From: Yponomeuta sedellus
Lineage: Eukaryota; Arthropoda; Insecta; Lepidoptera; Yponomeutidae
Reading direction: 5' to 3'
NCBI GenBank assembly: GCA_934045075.1
Contig: OW203744.1
Location: 3,807,501 to 3,871,500 of the forward strand
Length of the DNA stretch: 64,000 bases
The position numbers and the translations under genes were made by a program. Each line of letters starts with the position of its first letter. Positions within the stretch are counted from its first letter, which is position 1. Of this stretch, positions 38,455 through 48,417 are shown in pieces. The notes beneath the pieces are model-generated. The model was not told the DNA's origin and did no database searches. It was given only the letters and a program-made list of their open reading frames with translations.

Positions 38455-38740
38455 TCACGGGTTAGTGCATTAAAAATAATATAATCATGTGGGTACAGCG
38501 ATATCATTCCGATATAAAACCTAACTGCAAAGTAGGTACTCGGGGCTGTAAGTGATGCAAATTACTTCAGCCAGATGTCGCTGCCTGTACGTAATACAGA
38601 GAATATTGTAAAGAGGTTCGAAATTTCACTGATGCCGGTGAGTCACCCATTAGCTCAGTTGAAAAGAGCGCTAGCACGGATAGCCAGAGGTCGCGGGTTT
38701 GAATCCCGGCATGGGTGGATTTTTAGCCTCTAAATAGGTT
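38455..38740 (+). mobile_element. tRNA fold-back family, long unit
   Basis: CACGGGTTAGTGCATTAAAA, ATGTGGGTACAGCGATATC, GTACTCGGGGCTGTAAGTG, tRNA-like module 38648-38719 (A box TTAGCTCAGTTGAAAAGAGC), and TTTTAGCCTCTAAATAGG. Confidence 0.82.
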
Positions 38741-38914
38741 TTTTTTTAATATAGCAAATCGAATCATTTATTTTGTGAAACATAGGTGACATTCATGTAG
38801 GTGTTAAAAGCTATTAGCTTCCTCTATGTTAACCCATTGGGTATCCAAAACTTATACTTTGTTTCTAGCATGCATACATGTATAGGCTCAGACGAAGTGA
38901 AGGAAAACATCGTG

Positions 38915-39820
38915 AGGAAGGGTCCATATTCGATCACATAACGACTTTTTGTAATAATTTAGTTAGGAATAACGTTTTCACGCATAATTATATTTACCCA
39001 TAAAAACTATACGCATAACTGTTTTCGCATAATTTTGACAAGCATAAATAAAAGTGGCATAAGGATAACAAATCGTAACATTTTAAGGCATAGATTGAGA
39101 AAAGCATAACGACAGCATAGTATAACGATCATCGGCAGAAACATCAAACGACATAAAAGTTAAATTGTTAATTTTCTTTACAATATGTACGTACCCAACA
39201 GAGTTGAGTCTGTTTTTGGTCTTACATGTTCAACCTAACACGCTCCTACGCGCTCCGCTACGCTACGCGTTACGTCGCACCTAAGTTTTCTGCTGTTGCA
39301 GTTTCGGTTTTTAGAGCATTCGCCATAATTTTAACATAAATCGGAAATAAATTAATTCGCGTTTCTCAAAACGCAAGCATTTAAACGTACTTTGACGACA
39401 AAATGAAGGGTTCATATTGGATTGCATAACGACTTTTTTAATAATTTAATTTAACTTAACTTTTTTTTACAGATTCAAGAAGCAATAACAAATTTAAAAG
39501 ATAAAAAAAAAATGTTTTTGCTAGCGATACCTAGTAATTGAAACTTAAAATAAACCCTATAATAAAAATTTTATAAATCATAAAGTTATAAAAGCACAAA
39601 GATATTTATGTAAAATGAGCTTTATTTTCAGTTAACTTATGCCATATGTGGTTATGGAAAATTAATATTAGGTAAAATAACAAAAGGACAAAAGACTATA
39701 TGCGTTACAACAATAGTCAAAATTAATATAGTATAACAGACCATTATTCTTAAGACTTATGCCAAAGAACGTTTATGCAAAAGTATCATTATGAAAAAAA
39801 CAAAATATGCGACATTCATT
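38915..39820. mobile_element. repeat R with GCATAA arrays and inverted TTATGC words
   Basis: GCATAA or GCATAG occurs about eight times between 38973 and 39120. TTATGC words occur at 39648, 39758 and 39774. CATATT(C/G)GAT..CATAACGACTTTTT occurs at 38928 and 39414. A piece of repeat P lies at 39185-39300. No frame; borders uncertain. Confidence 0.5.
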
Positions 39821-39825
39821 ATTTA

Positions 39826-40015
39826 AAAAACCTATTTAGAGGCTAAAAAATTCACCCATGCCGGGATTCGAACCCGCATCCTCTGGCTATCCATACCAGC
39901 GCTCTACCAATTGAGCCAATGGGCGACTCACGGCATCAGTGAAATTTTTAGCCTCTAAATAGGTTTTTTTAAATTTGTTCCTTAGCACGGGTTAGTGCAT
40001 TAAAATAAAAATAGT
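39826..40015 (-). mobile_element. tRNA fold-back family, compact TIR form
   Basis: AAAAAACCTATTTAGAGGC at the left and GCCTCTAAATAGGTTTTTTT at the right are exact inverted ends around one reversed tRNA-like module. The tail TTAGCACGGGTTAGTGC follows outside the inverted part. Confidence 0.8.
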
Positions 40016-40044
40016 ATAAGAAAAAATTATGCGAAAGAAATGTA

Positions 40045-40178
40045 TCCCGTGAGAAAACCTGAGTGTCTGAGGTGTTCAAATACCTTAGCGCTTGCAATGA
40101 CCAATATGCGGTGGGCACGCGTGGTAGATAAGCCCATACTCTTAGAGAAAGCCTGTGCCCTGCAGTGGGACGTTTCTA
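40045..40178 (+). mobile_element. repeat F (LINE 3' end)
   Basis: GTGAGAAAACCTGAGTGTCT, GCGGTGGGCACGCGTGG and GAGAAAGCCTGTGCCCTGC. Confidence 0.72.
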
Positions 40179-40379
40179 GGTTTTACTAAAAAAAATATAT
40201 ATGTACCGTCACTTTCACAAGATAACACCGTGTGTTTGTAAGCCGTTTGTGGGACAAGATAAGAGATGGCAAACCTCATAAGGGCGCCGTGATAACGGTA
40301 AATGAATAAAGTTCCTAACTCAACCCTAGTAAGGGAAAGTACCCCCAGTAGTTTAACTAGCCAAAAAATATGTGACATT

Positions 40380-40455
40380 GTATGGAATCAGGCGTTACTT
40401 TGCGGAAATCCATAATAGCATTAAAATATGAAAATTACTTTGCTAAATTCCTGTT
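40380..40455. repeat. repeat N terminal fragment
   Basis: GGAATCAGGCGTTACTTTGC, AAATCCATAATAGCATTAAA and ATTACTTTGCTAAATTCC: one inverted end only. Confidence 0.65.
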
Positions 40456-40499
40456 AGCTTAATGTACAAGCGTGCCTGTTCGGTTATGCTTACCGATTT

Positions 40500-41010
40500 C
40501 AGAAATTGTTAATCTGAACTGATGCAAAGTAAGGTACTCGTGGCTGCAAGTGATGTTAATTACTTCAGCCAGATGTTGCTGTCTAAAAGTAATACAGAGA
40601 CGTATTGTAGAGGTTCGAAATTTCACTGATGCCGGTGCGTCGCCCGTTAGCTCAGTTGGGAGAGCGCTGGTACGGTTAGCCAGAGGTCGCGGGTTCGAGT
40701 CCTGGCATGGGTGGATTTTATGGCCTCATTTGTTGCTTTCTGCTAGCTTCGGGTAAGCTGAAATAAATAATTAATAATTAAAACCACTATATTATATTCT
40801 TTTTAATGCACTAACCCGTGCTAAGGAAGATTTTAAAAACCTGTTTAGAGCCTAAAAAATCGTAATACGGAGAATATTGTAAATTTCACTGATGCTGGTG
40901 CGTCACCCATTAGCTCAGTTGGGAGAGCGCTGGTACGGTTAGCCAGTGGTCGCGGGTTCGAGTCCCTGCATGGGTGGAATTTTTAGCCTCTAAATAGGTT
41001 TTTAAAACAA
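40500..41010 (+). mobile_element. two tRNA fold-back units
   Basis: Unit 1 (40510-40730): GTACTCGTGGCTGCAAGTG, module 40640-40715, truncated right end. Unit 2 (40795-41010): left inverted end TGCACTAACCCGTGCTAAGG, a deletion, module 40905-40977, and right end TTTTAGCCTCTAAATAGG. Unit 2 has the same deletion style as 5678-5893. Confidence 0.78.
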
Positions 41011-41397
41011 ACAATTGAGTTTTAGAGATCAATAATGACAGACATTTTATCTTATAATATCGAGGACTAAGATTATATATATCTAAGCCAGAACTAAGAG
41101 TAGAGAACCTTTGATGTATGTCTTGTATTGTATTACTAAGCATCCCTAACGGTTGCGTGGGATATTCCCCGGAGGACGAGAGATTAATCGTCAGTGTCTT
41201 GAGCCCTTTCACTGGACTAGGGAGCTAATTTGTTTTATTCAAATGCGACAGAGAGACCAGTGAAAAAAGTATTCTTGTTGGGTATTCAAACGCATGCCTT
41301 GAATAATAAACCCGTTTCGTCTCTAAACGGCAACTATGGAAAAACGAACATAAATATGTGACCAGGTAACACAGGGCGAAAAAGTTTAAAAAGGTTC
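41011..41397. other. unassigned
   Basis: No gene and no repeat that I can name. CCCGGAGGACGAGAG is a local GC patch. Confidence 0.4.
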
Positions 41398-41767
41398 GAT
41401 ATCAACCCTTGTATGTTCCCACTGTTGGGGCACGGGTCCTTTTTCCTGCATCGCAGAAAGGTTAGGCCATACTCCACCACGGGGGCCAAGTTCGGGTTGG
41501 TGGAGGATTGTAAGACGTCGGCGGGCCTTACTGTCAGAAGTTATCAAGCCGCCCATAAGGCCTCTCACATGGCTTAATGACTGCCATTACATGACAGCCG
41601 GCACCAACGGCTTAACGTGCATAGCGAGGCACAGAAGAGCTCGGAAAAATGCCACTAGCGGTAGTCATGGGACGGTCACCCGTCCTGCACCTGACCGCGC
41701 CTGTTGCTGCTTAACTCAAGTGATTGATTCCACTCGCTTAGTTCGGCTAGGCGGCCACGAGCGCTTG
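41398..41767 (-). mobile_element. 5S-SINE, full length
   Basis: Head to tail as at 34880. Box C region GACGGTCACCCGTCCTGC in window orientation (GGACGGGTGACCGTC reversed). The tail reads TATCAACCCTTGTATGTTCC. Confidence 0.86.
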
Positions 41768-41839
41768 AAAAGGATACTTATGCCTTTAGTGTATAAAGAA
41801 TTGGTCAAAATTGGTCACACCTTTCGACTAATTCAAATT

Positions 41840-41980
41840 AAACAATCAAATCAAAAAGGTTTTATTCAAAATAGCACAGAAACTGCGGCTAAATGAACGT
41901 TACTAGTTAAACTACGGGTCCATTTCAAAATCTATTATTATTTTGTAGAAAAAATAAACATAACAACTCCAAACTTAGTC
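41840..41980 (-). repeat. repeat M, reverse copy
   Basis: CAAATCAAAAAGGTTTTATT, CAAAATAGCACAGAAACTGC, GGGTCCATTTCAAAATC and CTCCAAACTTAGTC. It abuts the head end of the 5S-SINE at about 80 bp. Confidence 0.68.
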
Positions 41981-42004
41981 TTTTCAAAGTCCTTAATTAA
42001 CACA

Positions 42005-42260
42005 GTATTTTATTTATTAATCATTTATTTACACTTACACACACACACGCAATAAAAACAATATTAAGCAGACTATACGTACAAGAGAAGAAAAGCAACA
42101 ACAATCCGATACACAATGAAACAGAGACACAAAGCATTTTCCAGTGTGAGTACTGTGGGTGTGGCAAGTGCAAAAGGGCTCTGACTCAGCATAAGCTGGA
42201 GATAATATGATACTCCAGCGCTGGTCTTCCGTCAGTACCCGTGAGGCGGCATGCAGGCCT
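42005..42260 (-). mobile_element. LINE 3' end
   Basis: Reversed tail TATTTATTAATCATTTATTT, short (CA)n, TGACTCAGCATAAGCTGG, CTCCAGCGCTGGTCTTCCG. Related to 32250-32475. Confidence 0.58.
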
Positions 42261-42814
42261 CTGAGAGATACCTATTACGAACCTGAACAAAATCGTAAAT
42301 AAGATTAAGCAAATAAATAAATAAGAGACAGTGAGTTATTTACAATTAGTAGCGAGTCAAACTTTGAGTTAACAAAGTGGTATGCTGGATAATGTAAGAT
42401 GAATGTCAGGTATGGTAATTGCATAAATTGTAAAAAGATAATTAGGATAGAATAATTGATAGGGCAATGTCAGTTGCGATAGTTGCATAAATTGTGAATA
42501 GATTAATAAAGTAGAAACATTGTAAATTATTAATAAAGTAGAAACATTGTAAACACGGTAGGTACATAATTCTTAAAAAACATAGAACTCATGCATTGTA
42601 CTGGCTTTAATTCTGGACATCACTGTCATCTAAATAATCCTATATATTATAGTAGCCCTTTCGGCACAAAGTTTACTTTAGACTAGTATTTCTAATTCTA
42701 ATTTGAGTATGGAGAAATAAAGATTTTTGTATCGTATTGTATTATTGTATTTCTTAATTATTTAAGAATAATATCCTGTAATAATATCCGCAATAAGATC
42801 CTGCATTGTTATTT
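42261..42814. other. unassigned AT-rich
   Basis: Short direct repeat ATTAATAAAGTAGAAACATT (42503, 42530). TAATTTGAGTATGGAGAAAT then AAAGATTTTTGTATCGTATT looks like a LINE L-type end. No gene. Confidence 0.4.
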
Positions 42815-43240
42815 ATGGCCTGTCGTTCTTTACGTATGCGATTCATGGACCGTAAAGAAAGAACTCAAAAAGAGACTCGCGGCTTTCGAGATGTGGTGCC
42901 ACCGACGAATGCTCCGGATTAGCTGGACCGAAAAAGTCACCAACGTTGAGGTCCTTTAGACGGATGGACACGAAGGTGGATCTTGTCCGCACCATCAAGC
43001 AGCGGAAAGTAGCTTACTTAGGCCATGTGCTGCGATGCAGTTAATACCAATTACTGCAGACTATTTTGATAGGCAAGGTGTAAGGAAAGAGAAGGCCGGG
43101 CAGGAGAAGGATGTCATGGTTGTGCAACGTCAAGGAGTGGACCGGTGTTAAAACCGCGGAGGAGCTGTTCAGAATTGCACTGAACAGAGATCGCTATAAA
43201 GAACTGACTGCCAACCTCCAGTAATGGAGAGGTAGAAGAA
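42815..43240 (+). pseudogene. non-LTR retrotransposon RT C-terminal remnant
   Basis: Readable in shifting frames: LAAFEMWCHRRMLRISW-like, RRMDTKVDLVRTIKQRKVAY, LGHVLRCS, then KRRPGRRRMSWLCNVKEWTG and EELFRIALNRDRYKELTANL, then stop. This is the finger and connector end of an insect endonuclease/RT protein. Frameshifts and stops make it dead. It belongs to a different LINE from the RTE-like tails. Confidence 0.82.
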
Positions 43241-43319
43241 TAATGATTTACGATACTCATATATAGTTATATAATAATCGCGATTAGACCCGTTTAGTAT
43301 ATAACTATTTACGATAGAA

Positions 43320-43400
43320 GACCTCTGTGGTGTAGCGGTAGCGCGTCTGCCTACCATACAAGAAGTCCCGGGTTCGAATCCCGACTGGGAACAAAAAAAA
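43320..43400 (+). mobile_element. tRNA-headed SINE fragment
   Basis: ACCTCTGTGGTGTAGCGGTA is an A box, GGGTTCGAATCCCGACTGGG a B box, then an A-run and AGCCCAGGTCTTGGATG. Acceptor ends GACCTCT and TGGGAAC do not pair, so this is not a tRNA gene. Confidence 0.7.
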
Positions 43401-43511
43401 AGCCCAGGTCTTGGATGTTTACATGTTTGTGGTGTCGTTGTTTCTGGTTCCCACGACAGAGGGTATCCTAGTGTGGGGCCAGAAGCGTATGTGCTTGGAT
43501 GTAAATGTTAT

Positions 43512-43756
43512 GTTATGTTATTCATCATCATCAGCCTACGGTTGTCCACTGCTGGACATAGGCCTCTCCTATTGCACGCCACTGAGCACGGTCCTCGGCT
43601 ACTCTCATCCAGCTCTTGCCAGCCGCCCTACGAAGATCATCGCTCCACTGAGTCTGAGGACGTCCTACACTACGTTTACCGATCCGCGGTCTCCACTCAA
43701 GAACTCTTCTACCCCATCGGTTATCAGTTCTTCGGGTGATATGGCCGGCCCACGGT
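43512..43756 (-). pseudogene. RTE-like LINE C-terminus with (ATGATG) tail
   Basis: The minus strand reads WAGHITRRTDNRWGRRVLEW, then KRSVGRPQTQWSDDLRRAAG and EAYVQQWTTVG then stop. This is the textbook end of the RTE-type protein in moths. No stop in the roughly 75 residues seen. GTTATGTTATT lies on both sides (43503-43513 and 43757-43767) and is the likely target duplication. Confidence 0.88.
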
Positions 43757-44727
43757 TGTTATGTTATTTACTTTACACATTTTTTGAACCGCGTTTCAGG
43801 GAAGCGATGTTCTTTAGGGATGTTGTTATAGAAACATATACAATGCCCATTAAGGATGTATTAACTTTTACGAGCCTAGATCTTGGGAACGAGAGTTTAA
43901 GTTTATTCTAGTATTCACCTTGTGTTACCTACAGTTTTAAAGCTACTGATATTTTTCCTGACGTACATAATACTTTCACACAGATATACTGACTGGCAAC
44001 TGTCAGGATGTTAGTTTCTTTAAAGAAATATTTTAACGAATCTCTACTGCCCAGCTTATAATTGAATCCGGTCGCTGTCTTCTGCAAGACACAGATGGTC
44101 TCAACGTTTGCTGACCGTCCTCAAATTCAAATAAGTTTTTAGGGTTCCGTAGCTAAAAGGAAACAAGAAACCCTTATAGGAGCACTTTGTTGTCCGCATT
44201 TCTGTTAAGACTCTTAACCTCGGGAACGCGTGGAAGTATTGAATGGAAATTTAAACAATACACTCAAGTCTACAGTTTCTTGAAGCTGTAAAAAATCAAA
44301 CATCTAAGTTAAGTTAAAAAAAAGATACGGTCGTCAATGCCGCAAAGAACGTGTGTTTCGATACTCAAGGGAATTAAAATTCGTAGCGTTGTTCTCATTG
44401 TTGACCTTGAACTATGAAATTTGCCACGTCATATTGTCTTGCACTACAAATACGGCAAAAAAACTGAAAACTATACTTTTTAAATTAATTCATGAAAAAA
44501 CTGTCTTTAAATTTCGGGAAAGGCTCGGAAAAAGCTGCGCGACTTAATTCTTAAACTATTTATCATATGGAAGAACCTACCTACAAATTTGTACGGAACT
44601 CTCGGTGCGCTAGGCTGATTTGCATTTCCAAATATTTTACGCTTGACTAGGTACTTATCGAATTTGTGTTGGTTTTCATTAGTGACACTTCACTAGTTAA
44701 CACTTTAGATGTCACTAGAGATAATCT
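43757..44727. other. unassigned, almost 1 kb
   Basis: No gene or nameable repeat. Open frames of 60 or so codons at 44353-44547 lack motifs. This is one of the few stretches not obviously built of repeats. Confidence 0.4.
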
Positions 44728-45022
44728 TCTTATTCTTCTTCAGGCTATATTATGTAGTCCACTGCTGGACATAGCCCTCCCCTAGTGAGCGCCATAGCGC
44801 CCTGTCTTCAGCTTGCCGCATCCAGCATCTGCCTGCAGTTTTTCGCAGATCGTCATCCCACCTGGTCGGAGGGCGTCCTACACTACGTTGGCCGAGTCGC
44901 GGTCTCCACTCAAGAACACGCTTTCTCCAACGATTGTCGGTTCTTCGCGAGATATGGCCAGCCCACTGCCACTTCAGCTTGCTAATTCTCCGAGCTATGT
45001 CGATAACTTTGGTTCTCTGTTC
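44728..45022 (-). pseudogene. RTE-like LINE C-terminus, longest copy
   Basis: The minus strand reads WAGHISRRTDNRWRKRVLEW, RPTRWDDDLRKTAGRCWMRQ, EDRALWRSLGEGYVQQW and a (GAA)n tail. Upstream ends within ENRTKVIDIARRISKLKWQW. The frame is open over about 95 residues. Confidence 0.88.
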
Positions 45023-45059
45023 TCAGAGATAAAGGTTTCCTTGAAAACGAGCATTAATA

Positions 45060-45270
45060 TTGTTATTAGAAACGCGTCGCTCATTTTCTCACACAAGTAT
45101 TGGTGTCGGTGGTAGTGTGTTCGTATCTTGCTTCTGCTTGAAAAAGTGGGAGGGCGGTGCATCAACTAACCTCATGGTGCTTGTGGGATTTTTGGGGGAA
45201 TTCAGCAAAGTAATTTTCTCATTTAATGCTATTATGGATTTCCGCAAAGTGACGCCTGATTCCATACAAT
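45060..45270. repeat. repeat N, reverse partial
   Basis: AAACGCGTCGCTCATTTTCT, ACACAAGTATTGGTGTCGG, CTTGAAAAAGTGGGAGGGCG, TCATGGTGCTTGTGGGATTT and TTTCCGCAAAGTGACGCCTG. Same word order as the reverse of 23283-23440, plus a terminal arm. Confidence 0.68.
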
Positions 45271-45434
45271 AACAGTGAGTTGTCATTAAACAATAATTGT
45301 CGTCAATAAAATGTTTTGACTTGACTTCAAAAGTCAACGAGTAACAGGCGACTAACCTACAAAAGAAAAAAATCGCAAATATGCTGTTGAAAATGACTTT
45401 GATGAAGTTCAATAGACTAACGTTCGACTAACGA

Positions 45435-45759
45435 AACGCTCGTGGTCTAGGCGAACCGAGTAATTTGAATCAATCACTTGGGTTAAGCAACAACAGGCGC
45501 GGTCAAGTACAGAATGGGTGAGCGTCCCGTGACTACCGCTAGTGGCATTTTTCCGAGCACTTCCGTGCTTCGCACGGCACGTTAAGCCGTTGGTGTCGGC
45601 TGTCATATAATGGCAGTCGTTAAGCCATGTAAGCCATGCCTTATGGGCGCTTGATAACTTCTGACAGTAAGGCCCGCCACTGTCTCACAATCCTCCACCA
45701 ACCCGGACTTGGCCCCCGTGGTGGAGTATGGCCTAACCTTCCTGCGATGCAGGAAGAAA
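45435..45759 (+). mobile_element. 5S-SINE, 3' end clipped
   Basis: AACGCTCGTGGTCTAGGC, 5S-like GGGTTAAGCAACAACAGGC and GCGGTCAAGTACAG, body to GATGCAGGAAGAAAC. Ends before the final CAGCAGTGGGG motif. Confidence 0.84.
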
Positions 45760-46017
45760 CATATATAAGAGGCGCAATATACGATATAGTTGTGATATAA
45801 ACATAAACAAGCATTTATTGCAACTCTTTCAGAGAAAGACATAGGTATGCAATTACTAACAGACAATTATTATTATTATTATTTTACATTACAAAATATA
45901 AGAAAACAAATCGATACAGCTCATGAATCTAATATGATTTTCGTAAATATTTGCTTGCAGCACTGGTTTGACTTATGAAATAAATAATGTAAGAAATACA
46001 TAGTAATTTAAAAAAAA

Positions 46018-46285
46018 ATAGTATAATCATGTGGGTACAGTGATTTCGTTCCGATGTTAAACCTAACTGCAAAGTAGGTGGTCGGGGCTGTAAGTAATGC
46101 AATTTGCTTAAGTCAGATGTCGCTGCCTGTACGTAATACAGAGAATAGTGTAAAGAGGTTCGAAATTTCACTGTTGTCGTGAGTCGCCCATTGGCTCAAT
46201 TGGTAGAGCGCTGGCACGGATAGCCAGAGGTTGCGGGTTCGAATCCCGGCATGGGTGAAATGTTTAGCCTCTAAATAGGTTTTTA
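46018..46285 (+). mobile_element. tRNA fold-back family, long unit
   Basis: ATCATGTGGGTACAGTGATT, GGTGGTCGGGGCTGTAAG, module 46185-46256 (GGCTCAATTGGTAGAGCGC, GGTTCGAATCCCGG), TTTAGCCTCTAAATAGG. Confidence 0.8.
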
Positions 46286-46799
46286 AACATACACAAAGTT
46301 ACATTATTTTCAATAAAGTTCTACAAGAGGATAAAAAAGACATACCTACATTAAAGAAAACAATAACAAAATCAAATAAAACAAAAAAAAGACAGTCTAA
46401 CCGTTCCGCTATCATGCTGAGAACGCTATTGGGGCAACCACGAACCCGGCGAACCAGGGAAGCACATCTTTTACGACTTGTTGTAAAAAAACAATCGACC
46501 CTTGCTTCTGTGAACATCCCTGCAGCGCTGCAATGATGGTGGCGTACGAGAAACCGGTGTTAATGATGACGATGTTCGTTACGGTGATCGTCCAATGTGA
46601 AACCGGCCATTGATGTGCTATCGACCGTGCATCGCATAAATCGCCTTTAGGCGTAGAGTACGGAAATGAAAAACGAATTCGTGAACGTACCCTGCCCTAT
46701 GACTCGCAATAACCGGGCACTGGGATAAAAAATTCAGTACCTACAGAAAGTCCCATCTCTTAAGTTTCTGTATTACTTTCTATTTTCACTTGAGTAAGA
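46286..46799. other. unassigned with GC-rich centre
   Basis: 46430-46700 is GC-rich (CGAACCCGGCGAACCAGGG, GATCGTCCAATGTGAAACC). Neither strand gives a domain I trust. Confidence 0.4.
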
Positions 46800-47147
46800 A
46801 ACGCTCGTGGCCTAGTGATACCGAGTGACCGGAATCAATCACCAGGATTAAGCTACAACAAGCGTGGTTAGGTGCAGGATGGATAATCCGTGACTATCGC
46901 TAATGGCTTTTTTGCTTACCACTTTAAGCAGTTGGTGATAGCTATCACGTAATAAATAACAGTCGTTAAGCCATGTCAGAGGCCTCATGGGCGGCTTGAT
47001 AACTTCTGACATTAACACCTGCCATTACCTTACAATTCTCCACTAACCCGGACTTGGCCCCCGTGGTGGAGTATGGCCTTATGTTTCTGCGATGCAGGAA
47101 GAGACCCGTGTCCCAGCAGTGGGGGCATACAAAGGGTTGATATCATG
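46800..47147 (+). mobile_element. 5S-SINE, full length, diverged
   Basis: CGCTCGTGGCCTAGTGATAC, TTAAGCTACAACAAGCGTGG, deletions at the end of the 5S-like part (GGATGGATAATCCG), complete body and tail to GGGTTGATATCAT. Confidence 0.82.
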
Positions 47148-47382
47148 AAACATTATTTAACTACTTGCATATTTTGTTCCCGTGTCAGAATCTTACAACA
47201 AAAAAAAAATGTTTATTAATACAACCATTACTATTTCTATAATACAGTTTTGCTGGGATTCCCTTTTATGTATGAAATACCTGTGTCAGAGAAACCCGCT
47301 CTTCCATAACTCATAAAGGTTGAACAACTAATATTTATTTTTGTTAAGTGATAGCTTAAGTCTATATTTCTATTTTGTACTA

Positions 47383-47575
47383 GCTGACCCAGCAAACTTC
47401 GTAACACCTAACAGTCGATTGATTCTTTAGTTTTTATTTTTCTCTTCGTAAGAACCATCCTCGTACTTCAAGAAATATCCTACAAAAAGAATTAGCGAAA
47501 GCGGTTCAGCTGCTCTCGAGATTTGTGCTTACCAACACATTCGGCGATTCATTTTTATATTGTAGATTTTGTAAT
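47383..47575 (+). repeat. repeat E
   Basis: CTAGCTGACCCAGCAAACTT through AGAACCATCCTCGTACTTC to CATTCGGCGATTCATTTTT. Complete. Confidence 0.75.
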
Positions 47576-47793
47576 AGAATATCTTGTTAGTAAAATTTTC
47601 ATGTATTTAGATAGACTTGTGGTGTGTGTGTGTTTGCGTGGATGATTGCGTCAAACCTATTACAATTTTCAGGATTTGTATAAAACCGTCCTTCTGTAGA
47701 CTTGGCTACTTTTTTGCGACGCCATGTTAAGGGTCGTTTTTTAAACGGCTTGGAAATTGGATCTCAGTTATTGGACCCTACTATGGATTGTCT

Positions 47794-48040
47794 CTGCTGT
47801 GTGTTGTCGGCCTAGAGAATAGCACCAACCCAAATTCTTCCCGCGGGTGTCGTAAAAGGCGACTCAAACCGGAGGGTGGGCAGCAGCGCCCCCTGCAGTA
47901 CAATTCTACCAAACTGCGATGCCCAATCCGCATGCCCAGCGTGGGGCTTATGGGCACTACCCCCTAATGATGGCGCAACCTTGCGCTCATTTGGGGAGGG
48001 CTATGTCCAGCAGTGGACTAATATAGCCTGACAAAGAAGA
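47794..48040 (+). mobile_element. RTE-like LINE, internally deleted, TSD of 11 bp
   Basis: ATGGATTGTCT at 47783-47793 is repeated at 48041-48051. The insert holds TAGCACCAACCCAAATTC, CGCGGGTGTCGTAAAAGGCG, CCCAGCGTGGGGCTTATGG, GCGCTCATTTGGGGAGGGC and CCAGCAGTGGACTAATATAG. Recent by its intact duplication. Confidence 0.85.
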
Positions 48041-48104
48041 ATGGATTGTCTAACACGGACTGTCTAGCTGTATTTCAGAAAACTACAACTCATAGCTTTT
48101 TTAA

Positions 48105-48220
48105 GAAGCCTATATATGTTCCTATGCAGGGCACAGTCCTTTTCTCAGAAATATGGAGTACGAGCTCAATTACTAGGCGTGCCCATCGCGTTATGGCAAT
48201 TTTCAGCGCTGAGGTAGTTA
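48105..48220 (-). mobile_element. repeat F, reverse copy
   Basis: TTCCTATGCAGGGCACAGTC, GGCGTGCCCATCGCG, TTTTCAGCGCTGAGGTAG. Just left of the large TIR element. Confidence 0.6.
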
Positions 48221-48417
48221 CATTTTTGCCATTGCTACCTTGATATTTTTTCAATATTATTAAAACAGGTACACGGAAAAAAATCTGCTTTAGCAAAGTA
48301 CCAATTTGGCTTTGTTAAAAATTACTCGACTACATACAACTAAGATACATTTAAAACGCTCATTAAAGCTTTGTTAACTATAGACGAGCAAGTATTGCTA
48401 AATGGTCTTGGTTATTT

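Noticed and set aside
43323..43393. tRNA gene with CAT-like anticodon loop
   Set aside because: The ends GACCTCT and TGGGAAC cannot form an acceptor stem and an A-run plus SINE body follow.
43411..43911. 166-codon protein on the plus strand
   Set aside because: It is the antisense of the RTE-like C-terminus, which reads well on the minus strand.
46400..46560. Tc1-like transposase N-terminal remnant
   Set aside because: A plus-strand reading has a faint resemblance only; no DDE motif, no TIRs, stops close by.
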